From the NCBI GenBank assembly GCA_048499455.1, contig JASNZV010000013.1, positions 1-64,000 of the forward strand: a stretch of 64,000 bases of DNA, given 5' to 3'. Source of the stretch: CFX5 sp023384495 (lineage in GTDB: Bacteria > Chloroflexota > Anaerolineae > Caldilineales > Caldilineaceae). This document shows, piece after piece, positions 9,239 through 18,601 of the stretch. Below the pieces are notes generated by a model. That model had not been told where the DNA came from. It was given only the letters and a program-made list of their open reading frames with translations, and ran no database searches. The position numbers were made by a program, and so were the translations under genes. How positions within the stretch are numbered: position 1 is the first letter of the stretch; each line of letters opens with the position of its first letter.

Positions 9239-9603
9239 AAAACTCGAATATTGTTCTTTTCAACGGTCGACAAATTGTCACTGATCTATCTATTATACCG
9301 TGTTGCGCAACAGCGACCAACTATGTTGAGCCTTGCGTTCCTGTGAGGTGACTGCCACTTTTGAAGTGACTGCCACCTATACTGCTCTCTGGACGCACCG
9401 CCGACCGGTGGGTACGTCCAAAAATTGGGGCAAATGTCCCCGGCGCGGGCGGGTAAGACGAACGAGAGCGAACCAGTCGCTCGCCCGTGCCGGGGACGTG
9501 GGTCAACTCGCCCCTTTTTCTGGACGCACCTCCCAACCGGTTGTACGCTTGACGAATGCGGACATCCGTTCTATGATGAAAAGGTGGCCCCTCAAGTCAA
9601 TTT
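9239..9603. other. 365-bp intergenic region with palindromic structure
   Basis: No convincing gene. GTGACTGCCAC occurs twice (about 9348 and 9366). The main structure is the palindromic element listed separately at 9390-9546. The left target duplication (GTCAATTT, 9596-9603) of the MITE abuts the right edge. Confidence 0.5.
9390..9546. repeat. Composite palindromic element with flanking repeats
   Basis: TGGACGCACC with a nearby CCGGT and GTACG core occurs at 9390-9420 and again at 9521-9546, and the first copy is itself nearly palindromic. Between them, arms at about 9420-9451 and 9480-9519 are inverted copies: A-tract, GGGGC, TCCCCGGC and CGGGCG on the left mirrored on the right. It has the look of a small non-autonomous element or a multi-hairpin RNA. 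No target duplication could be assigned. Confidence 0.5.
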
Positions 9604-9725
9604 GGTAGCATCGCAGGAAACCGTGGAGTGCGACGCACGGGCCACAATCACTCCTGTATGATCATTCATTTTCTTGCCCGTGCGTCGCACTCTGCTGCCC
9701 TTCCAAGCTATTGTGCAGTGCTACC
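9604..9725. mobile_element. MITE-like element, copy 1 (122 bp, 8-bp target duplication)
   Basis: Bounded by GGTAGCA and TGCTACC inverted ends. Perfect internal arms AGTGCGACGCACGGGC (9627-9642) and its complement (9676-9691) surround a short spacer. It is flanked on both sides by GTCAATTT (9596-9603 and 9726-9733), an exact 8-bp target duplication. It encodes no protein. A second copy lies at 63148-63270. It ends 41 bp before the GNAT start codon and has replaced or moved that gene's upstream region. Confidence 0.85.
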
Positions 9726-9766
9726 GTCAATTTGCCGCCACGAATCATATGAATGGGAGCCCAACG

Positions 9767-10540
9767 ATGGAGGAGATCGCGCCCAGCGGCGATAGCGCTT
9801 TCAAACGCGCCATCGCCGACGCAATTCGGGTCTTTGTCCATGGCTTTGCCTTTACGCGTAGCCTGACGCACCCCTATCTGGCGGAACGCGTGGGACCCCT
9901 ATGGGCATTGCGCGACGCCCCACGCCCACGCGATGACTACCGTAACGAGGAGTGGGTAGCCCATGGAGTAGAACCGGCGGAGATCGACCGGGTCGTGCGA
10001 GCGCACACACGGGGCCGTTTCGCAATCTGTCTCATCTGCGCTGTCGACGAGCCGCAGGCGCCAGCGAGCGCCGGGTTCAAGGCGCTGGGCTATCGCTTGC
10101 TTCGCACCGAGCCGCTCATGATTCACCGCCTGGCGCAGATCCCTCACTTTGACGCGCCGGCCGTGATTGAGCGGGTAACAACGGTGGAGACGGCCAAACA
10201 ACTGGCGAAGGCGGCGCGCATGCGTCCAATGGCGTCAGCGCATCTGACGTCTGATTCAACGCTGCGGCAATATGTGGCGCGTGTTGATGACCAGGTAGTC
10301 GGTTGGGTCGCCAGCATTGCCGTGGCCGATGCCACATGGTGCTCCAATATGTATGTCCGCCCCGACGTTCGCCGTCGCGGCATCGCACGCGCCATGCTCT
10401 GCCGGATGCTGCAAGACGACCTTGCTGCGGGGGCGCAGCAGGCTGTCCTGTTGGCCAGCCACACAGGGGCCAAGCTCTATCCCGTGGTTGGCTACGAGCA
10501 GATCGGGACCCTGTTGCTCTTTACGCCGCGACGCCCATGA
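9767..10540 (+). CDS. GNAT-family N-acetyltransferase
   Basis: 257 residues from the ATG at 9767, preceded by GGGAG at a suitable distance. Upstream in-frame starts would read into the MITE and were rejected. The C-terminal half has the GNAT core: VDDQVVGWVASIAV, then NMYVRPDVRRRGIARAML (acetyl-CoA pyrophosphate loop, RRRGIA) and LLASHTGAKLYPVVGYEQ. The N-terminal 130 residues form a less conserved region that may be a divergent second GNAT-like domain. Substrate unknown. It is monocistronic and convergent with the metalloprotease-like gene. Confidence 0.82.
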   Translation: MEEIAPSGDSAFKRAIADAIRVFVHGFAFTRSLTHPYLAERVGPLWALRDAPRPRDDYRNEEWVAHGVEPAEIDRVVRAHTRGRFAICLICAVDEPQAPASAGFKALGYRLLRTEPLMIHRLAQIPHFDAPAVIERVTTVETAKQLAKAARMRPMASAHLTSDSTLRQYVARVDDQVVGWVASIAVADATWCSNMYVRPDVRRRGIARAMLCRMLQDDLAAGAQQAVLLASHTGAKLYPVVGYEQIGTLLLFTPRRP

Positions 10541-10585
10541 CAGTGTGGCTGGCAAGGCGTGCGCGCCGGATGCTCTGGGTGAACA

Positions 10586-11941
10586 CTAGGTTTGGCCCAA
10601 GCGTATCAGGGGGAGATAGACCGCGTGTTCCACATCATCGTCCTCTGAAACCGTAACGCGCAATTCCTGAAAGACGCGCGTGCCCTCGCCCATAAAGACT
10701 CTTGCTTCAATCCAGTAAACCCCTGGATCGGGCGGCAACCATGACTGCGTGTATGGCCCTTCCGTGAGCGCGGCCACCAGTTGATTATCGACATAGAATT
10801 CCACGTGGTCGATCAGATCGCTGACAACCGCCCCGCCTGAAACCTGAAGCACAATTTGGTACTCGCTCCCCATTGTTTCAGTGATCGTTAACGAAATACC
10901 GGCATCGGCGCCAAGGTGGTCGAAATTGATCAGAAACTGGCTATCCGCCACATTCCAATGGGTTGCCAGATAACTGGTGGCCGGTGGGGATGTATGGAAA
11001 TAGTCGTCGTTGTTGCAATCGAGGAGGCTGCCGTAATGGGTGTCGTCACAGAGCACAGAAACAGTGGGGAAGTAGGGCGGATCGGAATAACACATGATGT
11101 CGTAGTTGTCGATGCAGTGCCATCCACCCGAGGCATTGGGCGCCGTATGCTGGATGCCACCCAGCGTATGAACCAATTCATGGGCAGCAGCGACCTCATT
11201 CCAGCAAGTACGGTCGACCCGGGCATAGCCAGCCTGGTGATTGCTGCGATTCTCGGGCCCGGGCCGGGTATCGTTGACCACAGTCGCGATGCCACAATAA
11301 ATATCGGATTCCATAAAAACCAAATACTTGCGGTCAGGGCTGTCATACCCCAGTGTGCGCAGCGCCTTGACCAGATTGCCCAGGGTATCGTCGCCAGCCG
11401 CCTCAATCTCCACATTCAACACGTCGACCTCACAGTCCGGCGTCGTCACATAATGGACAAGCCGCCTGCCTCCCGTCAACGTGGCGCTTGCGTCAAACAA
11501 AAGGCCCACATTGAGCGCGATCTTGCGGATCATGTTCAGCGAAGTGGCGTACCGGTCAGGCCGGTCGCTGCGCCGCACATACATGACCTGGACACGCTTG
11601 CCGCTTGCGCCATCGCCCGTGCAGACCGTGGTCGTAGACATGGCAAGACCATCCAGCGCCAACTGGGCATATTCGAGTTCCTCATCGGTGGGGGGCGCAT
11701 CTGAGCCATGCGTGCACAGGTCTGTCCCCTCGATTAGATATCCGCCAGGTCCACATTGCTCTTCATCGAAACGCAGGCCGCTCAAAGCGTGGCCGGCGGC
11801 GCCGCTGACACGCCCGCCCACATCATGGGCCTGGGCGCGCGCCGGCCAGAGCGCCAACCCCAACGCGGTAGTGATGCTCAAGAGCAAAACGAGCGGTGGA
11901 AAGATGAACGTCTGCGCGATAGTTACCCGATGTACCCGCAT
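10586..11941 (-). CDS. Secreted metzincin-like zinc metalloprotease with YLPLIR-type C-terminal tail
   Basis: 451 residues. The N-terminal signal peptide has a hydrophobic core PPLVLLLSITTALGLALW ending near ARAQA. A zinc motif HELVHTLGGIQH is followed by NYDIMCYSD, which could be the Met-turn. The spacing to the third His is one residue longer than the standard HExxHxxGxxH. A C-terminal Ig-like segment (DHVEFYVDNQLVAALTEGPY) precedes the final VEHAVYLPLIRLGQT. This tail is shared in form with four other exported proteins in the window. Substrate unknown; an extracellular or surface protease is likely. Confidence 0.75.
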   Translation of the reverse strand: MRVHRVTIAQTFIFPPLVLLLSITTALGLALWPARAQAHDVGGRVSGAAGHALSGLRFDEEQCGPGGYLIEGTDLCTHGSDAPPTDEELEYAQLALDGLAMSTTTVCTGDGASGKRVQVMYVRRSDRPDRYATSLNMIRKIALNVGLLFDASATLTGGRRLVHYVTTPDCEVDVLNVEIEAAGDDTLGNLVKALRTLGYDSPDRKYLVFMESDIYCGIATVVNDTRPGPENRSNHQAGYARVDRTCWNEVAAAHELVHTLGGIQHTAPNASGGWHCIDNYDIMCYSDPPYFPTVSVLCDDTHYGSLLDCNNDDYFHTSPPATSYLATHWNVADSQFLINFDHLGADAGISLTITETMGSEYQIVLQVSGGAVVSDLIDHVEFYVDNQLVAALTEGPYTQSWLPPDPGVYWIEARVFMGEGTRVFQELRVTVSEDDDVEHAVYLPLIRLGQT

Positions 11942-12162
11942 CTTGATCCCCCTTGTAGTCGATAGGTTGGTGTTCGATTGTCTGGCTACGACAAATGACG
12001 GATGCGACTGTCGAAGATTTTCGCTATAGTGGGTTATCCACGACGAACTTGCGCATCGGGTTTATCATGACGCAGCAGCGCGCAGCTGAGGGGGAGTGGG
12101 GCGCCCAGGCTGCTCTCGGTGCGCTCCCTTTTTGCGCCCAATTCGGAGAGTGCGGGTCTACA

Positions 12163-13986
12163 ATGGCGCGATTTGGCGATTTGCTCAGCGAGGCGATCCA
12201 CCGAATCCGGCTTTGCGAAAACAACAAACCGATCAGCGTTATCCACGATGAACTGGGCTATGCCCTGGGCCGCTCTGGGGGAACGGCGATTGCTTATTGG
12301 CGAAAAGGGCGCCCACCCAACGTGGCCGATCTGGAACGACTGGCCCGCGAGCTGATGAGGCGCAGCGATCTGGACGGCGCCTGGCTGATGCGCTTCCTCC
12401 GGGCAGCCAACTATCCATTCCCAGACAGCCTCGTCCACGAACTACGTCCCCCGGCTGTCGCGTCCGGCGATCACGACGCGCAGCCCAACTTCGCCGGCGC
12501 AACCCATCTTGCGTTTCACGCTGGCCATGCGGAGATTGTTGGCCGCGATGAAGAACAGCGCATCCTGTTGGCGCTATTGCATGCCCCACATGGCGCCCCC
12601 ATCGTAGCCATAGACGGCGCCGGCGGCATGGGCAAAACCGCACTTGCCTATGCGGTGGCCGCCACCTGCGCCAGGCGCAAAACCTTTGACGTTGTCGTCT
12701 GGGTGGGGGCGAATACAGGCGAAGCGGACGACGTGGATGCACTGACGCTCCAACGGATCTTGCGCCTGCTTGGTCGGCATCTGGCGCCGGCAGATTTTGC
12801 CCAACTGCCGCAAACCGAGTTGAACGCCCGGCTCTATGCGTTGTTGCGCACCCGGCGCGTCCTCATCGTTCTGGACAGCCTTGAGGCCGCCGGCGACGCA
12901 CAGGAGTCCATTGTGCAAGGGCTTCGTCCATTTCTTGGGGTGAGCAGGGCGCTCGTCACCAGCCGTCGCCGCTTCATGGGCGATGTCTATGCCCTACACC
13001 TGACCGGATTGGATGCCGAATACAGCCGCCGCTTGATCCATCAGCAAGCGCACTTGCGGGGGCTGCCCTCACTGGCAAATGCGCCCGACGGCGAGTTGCA
13101 ACAGATTGTCGCGGCGGCGGGCGGCTCCCCACTTGCCATCAAATTGATTGTTGGCCAACTGGGCTTTTTGCCGCTGGAATTCGTACTGGCGCGCCTGCGC
13201 GATGATGGGCTCCTGGTTCACCAAAGCCGGGATGATGAATATGTTCACATGTACACAAACTTATTTCTGCCGACCTGGTCGCAGCTCTCGGCAACGGGGC
13301 AGTGGTTGCTGGTTACGCTCTCGCTCTTTGTGCCGGGCGTCGGCGGCGCGCTGGATGCCGTCAGCGCCATCAGCGAACTCGCTTCCCATCATCTCTATGC
13401 TGCCCTGAACGAACTGTGGCGGGTGTCGCTCCTAGAGGTAGGCCCAACCCAACACGACAGCCTGCACGACAAACGATATTATCTGCACACACTCACCCGC
13501 AATTTTGTTCAGCTTGCGGTGGATGCGGCGCCTGATGGTGTGTTGCGCGCCGAGCGCACGCGCGCCGGCCTTGACTTTATCAACTACTATCTCACCTATG
13601 CCACCGCTCATGCGCACAATCAAGCCGCACTGACAAGCGAGCTGGATAATCTCACAACAACACTACGGATGGTGTACGATATGGGGCAGCCTGATCTCCT
13701 ACTCCTGACCGCCCAGGCGATCTGCCCACATCTGTTGCAGCACGGCCGTCATGTTGAGGCGATTGCGCACCTGGTGCGCGCCGAAGCCGCCGCCCGCCAC
13801 GAGGCCGCCATGCAACCTTTGGGCGCGATCCTGTTTCAGCTCGGCGTTGCCTTGCACAACTATGGTCGCCCGGAAGAGGCGCACGCACGGCTCGACGAAG
13901 CGTTGGCCATTGCCCGGCGCGTGGGGGATCAGCCCCTCTGCTGCGATATTTTGCAGGCGCTGTGCGAGAGCCGGGGCTCCGCCTAG
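12163..13986 (+). CDS. STAND NTPase regulator: N-terminal HTH-like, NB-ARC, short TPR
   Basis: 607 residues from the ATG at 12163; in-frame upstream ATGs (12067, 11995) would add unconserved sequence. Residues 1-90 (MARFGDLLSEAIHRIR, AIAYWRKGRPPNVADLERLA) look like an XRE-type HTH. The NTPase has Walker A DGAGGMGKTALA, Walker B RRVLIVLDSLE, the sensor ALVTSRRR and AGGSPLAIKL in the GxP position. Only about two TPR-like units follow (VALHNYGRPEEAHARLDEALAI) before an abrupt end. Relatives commonly have longer TPR arrays, so this may be truncated. Divergent from the secreted protease gene. Confidence 0.8.
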   Translation: MARFGDLLSEAIHRIRLCENNKPISVIHDELGYALGRSGGTAIAYWRKGRPPNVADLERLARELMRRSDLDGAWLMRFLRAANYPFPDSLVHELRPPAVASGDHDAQPNFAGATHLAFHAGHAEIVGRDEEQRILLALLHAPHGAPIVAIDGAGGMGKTALAYAVAATCARRKTFDVVVWVGANTGEADDVDALTLQRILRLLGRHLAPADFAQLPQTELNARLYALLRTRRVLIVLDSLEAAGDAQESIVQGLRPFLGVSRALVTSRRRFMGDVYALHLTGLDAEYSRRLIHQQAHLRGLPSLANAPDGELQQIVAAAGGSPLAIKLIVGQLGFLPLEFVLARLRDDGLLVHQSRDDEYVHMYTNLFLPTWSQLSATGQWLLVTLSLFVPGVGGALDAVSAISELASHHLYAALNELWRVSLLEVGPTQHDSLHDKRYYLHTLTRNFVQLAVDAAPDGVLRAERTRAGLDFINYYLTYATAHAHNQAALTSELDNLTTTLRMVYDMGQPDLLLLTAQAICPHLLQHGRHVEAIAHLVRAEAAARHEAAMQPLGAILFQLGVALHNYGRPEEAHARLDEALAIARRVGDQPLCCDILQALCESRGSA

Positions 13987-14199
13987 CACAGTTGACAGTG
14001 CTTTGCGCGCCGATCCCATCAGGCGCACCGGCTTTGTGAAATCCCGCAACTGTAGCAAAATATATCCATCGCTTCCTGGCGATCCCGCCTCGCATCATAT
14101 CCTGGCGCCATCGACCATTTGGACGAATCAGCGATGATAGTGTAAAATAAACACTAACTCTGGCCCCAGATATTCGGCCATTTCTCTCAAGGGTTTGTT
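13987..14199. other. 213-bp intergenic region upstream of pncB
   Basis: No gene. No TPR coding continues in another frame after the STAND stop. It contains the palindrome listed at 14138-14156. Confidence 0.5.
14138..14156. promoter_or_regulatory. Palindromic candidate operator upstream of pncB
   Basis: TAGTGTAAAATAAACACTA has perfect 6-bp arms (TAGTGT/ACACTA) and an AT-rich centre, 43 bp before the pncB start. The placement suggests a repressor site for NAD-salvage control (NiaR- or NrtR-like), but the identity of the regulator is inference. Confidence 0.45.
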
Positions 14200-15753
<1,554 letters not shown>

Positions 15754-15792
15754 GACGCTCGCTGTCTGGGGGCGCGTCCATAAGGTTTATCG

Positions 15793-16980
15793 ATGACCGA
15801 CCGGCAAACAACCCAAGCAGGCCGGCTCACGCGTGAGCTGACCATCCTCAACACCATCGCCCAGGCCTTGAATCGCTCGGTGGATCTGGGCGAGACGCTG
15901 ACCACAGCGTTGGCGCAGGTGGCCCAGTTGCTCGACCTGCAAACTGGCTGGATCTGGCTGCACAACGAGCAGGCGGACGAATACTATCTGGCTGCGGCGC
16001 AGAATCTCCCGCCCGCCCTGGTCAACGACCCTGGCCTCATGGAGGGCAGTTGCTATTGCCTGGATTCGTACCACGCGGGCAGCCTGGCTGGGGCGGCAAA
16101 TGTCAACGTGATCACCTGCTCGCGCCTGAAAAAGCTCGTGGACGGCGCCGATGGGCTGCGCTATCACGCCACCATCCCCCTTTATGCCCACGGCAAGGAA
16201 TTGGGGGTGCTCAACGTCGCCAGCCGTGATTGGCGTGAGCTTTCACCCGATGATCTGCGGCTGCTCTACACGGTGGGCGACATGCTGGGCATCGCCGTGG
16301 AACGGGCTCGCCTCTTTGCCGCCAGCGCACAAGTGGGGGCGCTGGAAGAACGCAACCGCATTGCCCGCGAGATCCACGATACCCTGGCGCAGGGCTTGTC
16401 GGCCATCGCGCTTCACCTGGAAACGGCCGACGCCTTTCTTGCCACACCAGATAAGATTGCCAACGCCCAGCGCGCGGTTCAGCAAGCGTTGCGCGTCACG
16501 CGCGCCAGTCTGGACGAAGCGCGGCGCTCTGTGCACGATCTGCGCGCCGCCCCACTGGAGGGGCGCACGCTTGCCACCGCACTGGCTGAGCTCGTGCAGA
16601 ACACGGCTGCCTACCCCGCACTCGATCTTGCCTTCGCGGCGGTTGGCGCCAACCATCCGTTGCCGGTAGCGGTTGAAGTTGGGCTTTTTCGCGTGGCGCA
16701 AGAGGCGCTGCACAATGTGCTCCAGCATGCGCAGGCTCAGCGCGCTATCGTCCGCCTGGTGGTTACGCCCGAACAGGCGCAGTTGACCATCGAAGATGAT
16801 GGCCGCGGCTTTGACGAAGCGGGCATGGCGCAGGACCGCTACGGCATCCGTGGCATGAACGAACGCGTTAACTTGCTGGGCGGGCAACTGACGCTGCGGA
16901 GCACTCGCAGCATGGGGACGACCATCGTCGTCACGGCGCCGCTGGGTGGCGGCGGTGCAGCACCGCGTAAGGGGGTGTGA
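15793..16980 (+). CDS. GAF-domain sensor histidine kinase, NarL/DegS type (HisKA_3)
   Basis: 395 residues, cytosolic, with no membrane segment. A GAF domain spans about residues 15-175 and contains CYCLDSYHAGSL and NVITCSRLKK (several Cys). The phosphoacceptor is H195 in ERNRIAREIHDTLAQGLS, then the HATPase with VAQEALHNVLQHA, IEDDGRGFD and YGIRGMNERVNLLGG. Its response regulator begins 7 bp after the stop. The signal is unknown; the Cys pairs in the GAF domain raise the possibility of redox or metal sensing, as inference. Confidence 0.9.
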   Translation: MTDRQTTQAGRLTRELTILNTIAQALNRSVDLGETLTTALAQVAQLLDLQTGWIWLHNEQADEYYLAAAQNLPPALVNDPGLMEGSCYCLDSYHAGSLAGAANVNVITCSRLKKLVDGADGLRYHATIPLYAHGKELGVLNVASRDWRELSPDDLRLLYTVGDMLGIAVERARLFAASAQVGALEERNRIAREIHDTLAQGLSAIALHLETADAFLATPDKIANAQRAVQQALRVTRASLDEARRSVHDLRAAPLEGRTLATALAELVQNTAAYPALDLAFAAVGANHPLPVAVEVGLFRVAQEALHNVLQHAQAQRAIVRLVVTPEQAQLTIEDDGRGFDEAGMAQDRYGIRGMNERVNLLGGQLTLRSTRSMGTTIVVTAPLGGGGAAPRKGV

Positions 16981-16986
16981 TTGGGC

Positions 16987-17607
16987 ATGATTCGAATTCT
17001 CATTGTGGACGATCACCCCATCGTACGGGATGGTCTTGAGGCTGTGCTGAGCACGCAGCCCGAATTTGCGGTGGTGGGGACGGCCGGCAACGGCGGCGAA
17101 GCGCTGCGCCAGACACGCGCCCTCGCGCCCGATGTGCTCCTTCTCGATCTGGAAATGCCCGGCATGGACGGCGTCCAGACGCTGCAACAGTTGGCGGCGG
17201 ACGGCCACCCCGTGCGCACGATTGTCTTCACGGCCTTCGACACCGACGACCGCATTGTGCAAGCGGTGCGCGCCGGCGCGCAGGGCTATCTGCTCAAAGG
17301 CGCACCGCGCGAGGAGCTGTTCAACGCAATCCGCATCGTCCATGCCGGTGGCTCGCTGTTACACCCGGTCGTCGCAACACGCCTCTTGGGCCGGCTCAAC
17401 GAGCAGGATGACCCCAACGCCCTCACCGCGCGTGAAGAGGAGGTGCTTCAACTGGTGGCGCAGGGTTTGCCCAACAAAGCCATCGCGGCGCGGCTGGTCG
17501 TCACCGAGCGCACCGTCAAATTCCATGTCAGCTCGCTGCTGGGCAAACTCGGCGCCAGCAACCGCACCGAGATGGTGGCCCTTGCCCAGCAGCAGGGCCT
17601 GATCTGA
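16987..17607 (+). CDS. NarL/FixJ-family response regulator
   Basis: 206 residues from the ATG at 16987. A TTG at 16981 is in frame, but the ATG gives the canonical start MIRILIVDDHPIVRDGL. Acidic pocket D8/D9, phosphoacceptor D54 in LLLDLEMPGMDG, and K in GYLLKGAPREEL. The LuxR-type HTH is C-terminal (LTAREEEVLQLVAQGLPNKAIAARL, TVKFHVSSLLGKL). It forms an obvious pair with the adjacent kinase and ends at a clear terminator. Confidence 0.93.
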   Translation: MIRILIVDDHPIVRDGLEAVLSTQPEFAVVGTAGNGGEALRQTRALAPDVLLLDLEMPGMDGVQTLQQLAADGHPVRTIVFTAFDTDDRIVQAVRAGAQGYLLKGAPREELFNAIRIVHAGGSLLHPVVATRLLGRLNEQDDPNALTAREEEVLQLVAQGLPNKAIAARLVVTERTVKFHVSSLLGKLGASNRTEMVALAQQQGLI

Positions 17608-17629
17608 TCCATTGTACAGGCTCATGCCC

Positions 17630-17658
17630 GCCCGGCGATCAATGCGCCGGGCATTTTT
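17630..17658 (+). terminator. Intrinsic terminator after the two-component pair
   Basis: GCCCGGCG (17630-17637) pairs perfectly with CGCCGGGC (17645-17652) around a 7-nt loop, followed by ATTTTTG. It lies 22 bp after the response-regulator stop and 43 bp before the SDR start. Confidence 0.88.
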
Positions 17659-17701
17659 GATTGGTAGACTGTAATCAGCGAATCGTCAAGAGGAGAGACA
17701 T

Positions 17702-18427
17702 ATGAAGCGAGTATCCCTGATTACAGGCGCCAGCCGAGGTTTGGGGAAGACGCTTGCCGCCTTTCTCGCCGGGCGCGGCGACGACCTGGTCATTACGGCG
17801 CGCGGCGCGGCGGGGTTGGCGGCTGCCGCCGGTGAGTTGGAAACATGGGGCGGGCGCGTTGTCGCCATTGCCGGTGATGTGAGCGACCCAACCCACCAGC
17901 GCCGGCTGGTGGATGCGGCGGCGGCGCTGGGCGGGCTGCACCTGTTGGTCAACAACGCCTCGATCCTGGGCCCCAGCCCACAGCCGGCGCTGGCCGACTA
18001 TCCGCTGGAGACATTGGAGCAGGTTTTTGCCGTCAATGTATTGGCGCCGTTGGGGCTGCTTCAACACGCGCTGCCGCTGCTCAGACAGACCCGCGGAATG
18101 GTCGTCAACGTCTCCAGCGACGCCGCCGTGGGCGGGTATGCCGGCTGGGGAGGCTATGGGGCCAGCAAAGCCGCGCTTGACCTGCTCAGCCGCACCCTGG
18201 CCAACGAACTGCACGAGGCCGCTGTCGCGGTAGTCAGCGTGGACCCTGGCGACATGCGCACACAGATGCACCAGGAAGCCTTTCCCGATGAGGACATCCG
18301 CGACCGCCCCACGCCAGATGTCACCTTGCCGTTTTGGGCCTGGCTGCTGGGCCAACCTTCGATGGAAGTCACCGGTGGCCGCTTTCAAGCGCAGGCTGAA
18401 CAATGGAGCCTGGCAACCGGTCTTTGA
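17702..18427 (+). CDS. Short-chain dehydrogenase/reductase (SDR)
   Basis: 241 residues, classical SDR. The NAD(P)-binding motif TGASRGLGK is at residues 8-16, NNAS follows beta-4, the catalytic Ser is in VNVSSDAA, and YGASK carries the Tyr and Lys. A basic residue after the glycine motif suggests NADP preference, as inference. AGAGGAGAGA precedes the ATG. Substrate unknown. A divergent QueA-family gene follows after an ACAGAG-type palindromic repeat. Confidence 0.88.
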   Translation: MKRVSLITGASRGLGKTLAAFLAGRGDDLVITARGAAGLAAAAGELETWGGRVVAIAGDVSDPTHQRRLVDAAAALGGLHLLVNNASILGPSPQPALADYPLETLEQVFAVNVLAPLGLLQHALPLLRQTRGMVVNVSSDAAVGGYAGWGGYGASKAALDLLSRTLANELHEAAVAVVSVDPGDMRTQMHQEAFPDEDIRDRPTPDVTLPFWAWLLGQPSMEVTGGRFQAQAEQWSLATGL

Positions 18428-18454
18428 CGATTGTTCTGAAAATTAAAAAACAGC

Positions 18455-18550
18455 GTGACACAGAGAGCGCAGAGAGTGCACCAAGAACACCGAGAAAAAC
18501 CTCTGTGTGCTCTGTGTCTCCTCGGTGTTCTCTGTGTTCCTGCTGTACGC
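18455..18550. repeat. ACAGAG-type intergenic palindromic repeat, copy 1
   Basis: A left half rich in CACAGAGAG, GCAGAG and AACACCGAG faces a right half of CTCTGTG, CTCGGTGTTC and TCTGTGTTCC, forming an imperfect long hairpin. Related copies are at about 40102-40220 and 43408-43545. All three are intergenic. Such sequences are known as dispersed repeats in several bacterial phyla. Confidence 0.75.
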
Positions 18551-18601
18551 TGCCATTTTCACAGCAACCAACGAACCACAAGTGTAGAGCCAGAAGGAGT
18601 T

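Noticed and set aside
9674..9766. N-terminal extension of the GNAT protein from an ATG at 9674
   Set aside because: This start lies inside the MITE. The ATG at 9767 has the ribosome site and begins the plausible protein.
13751..14137. Frameshifted continuation of the STAND protein
   Set aside because: The alternative frame shows no TPR pattern and has Arg/Pro-rich shadow composition.
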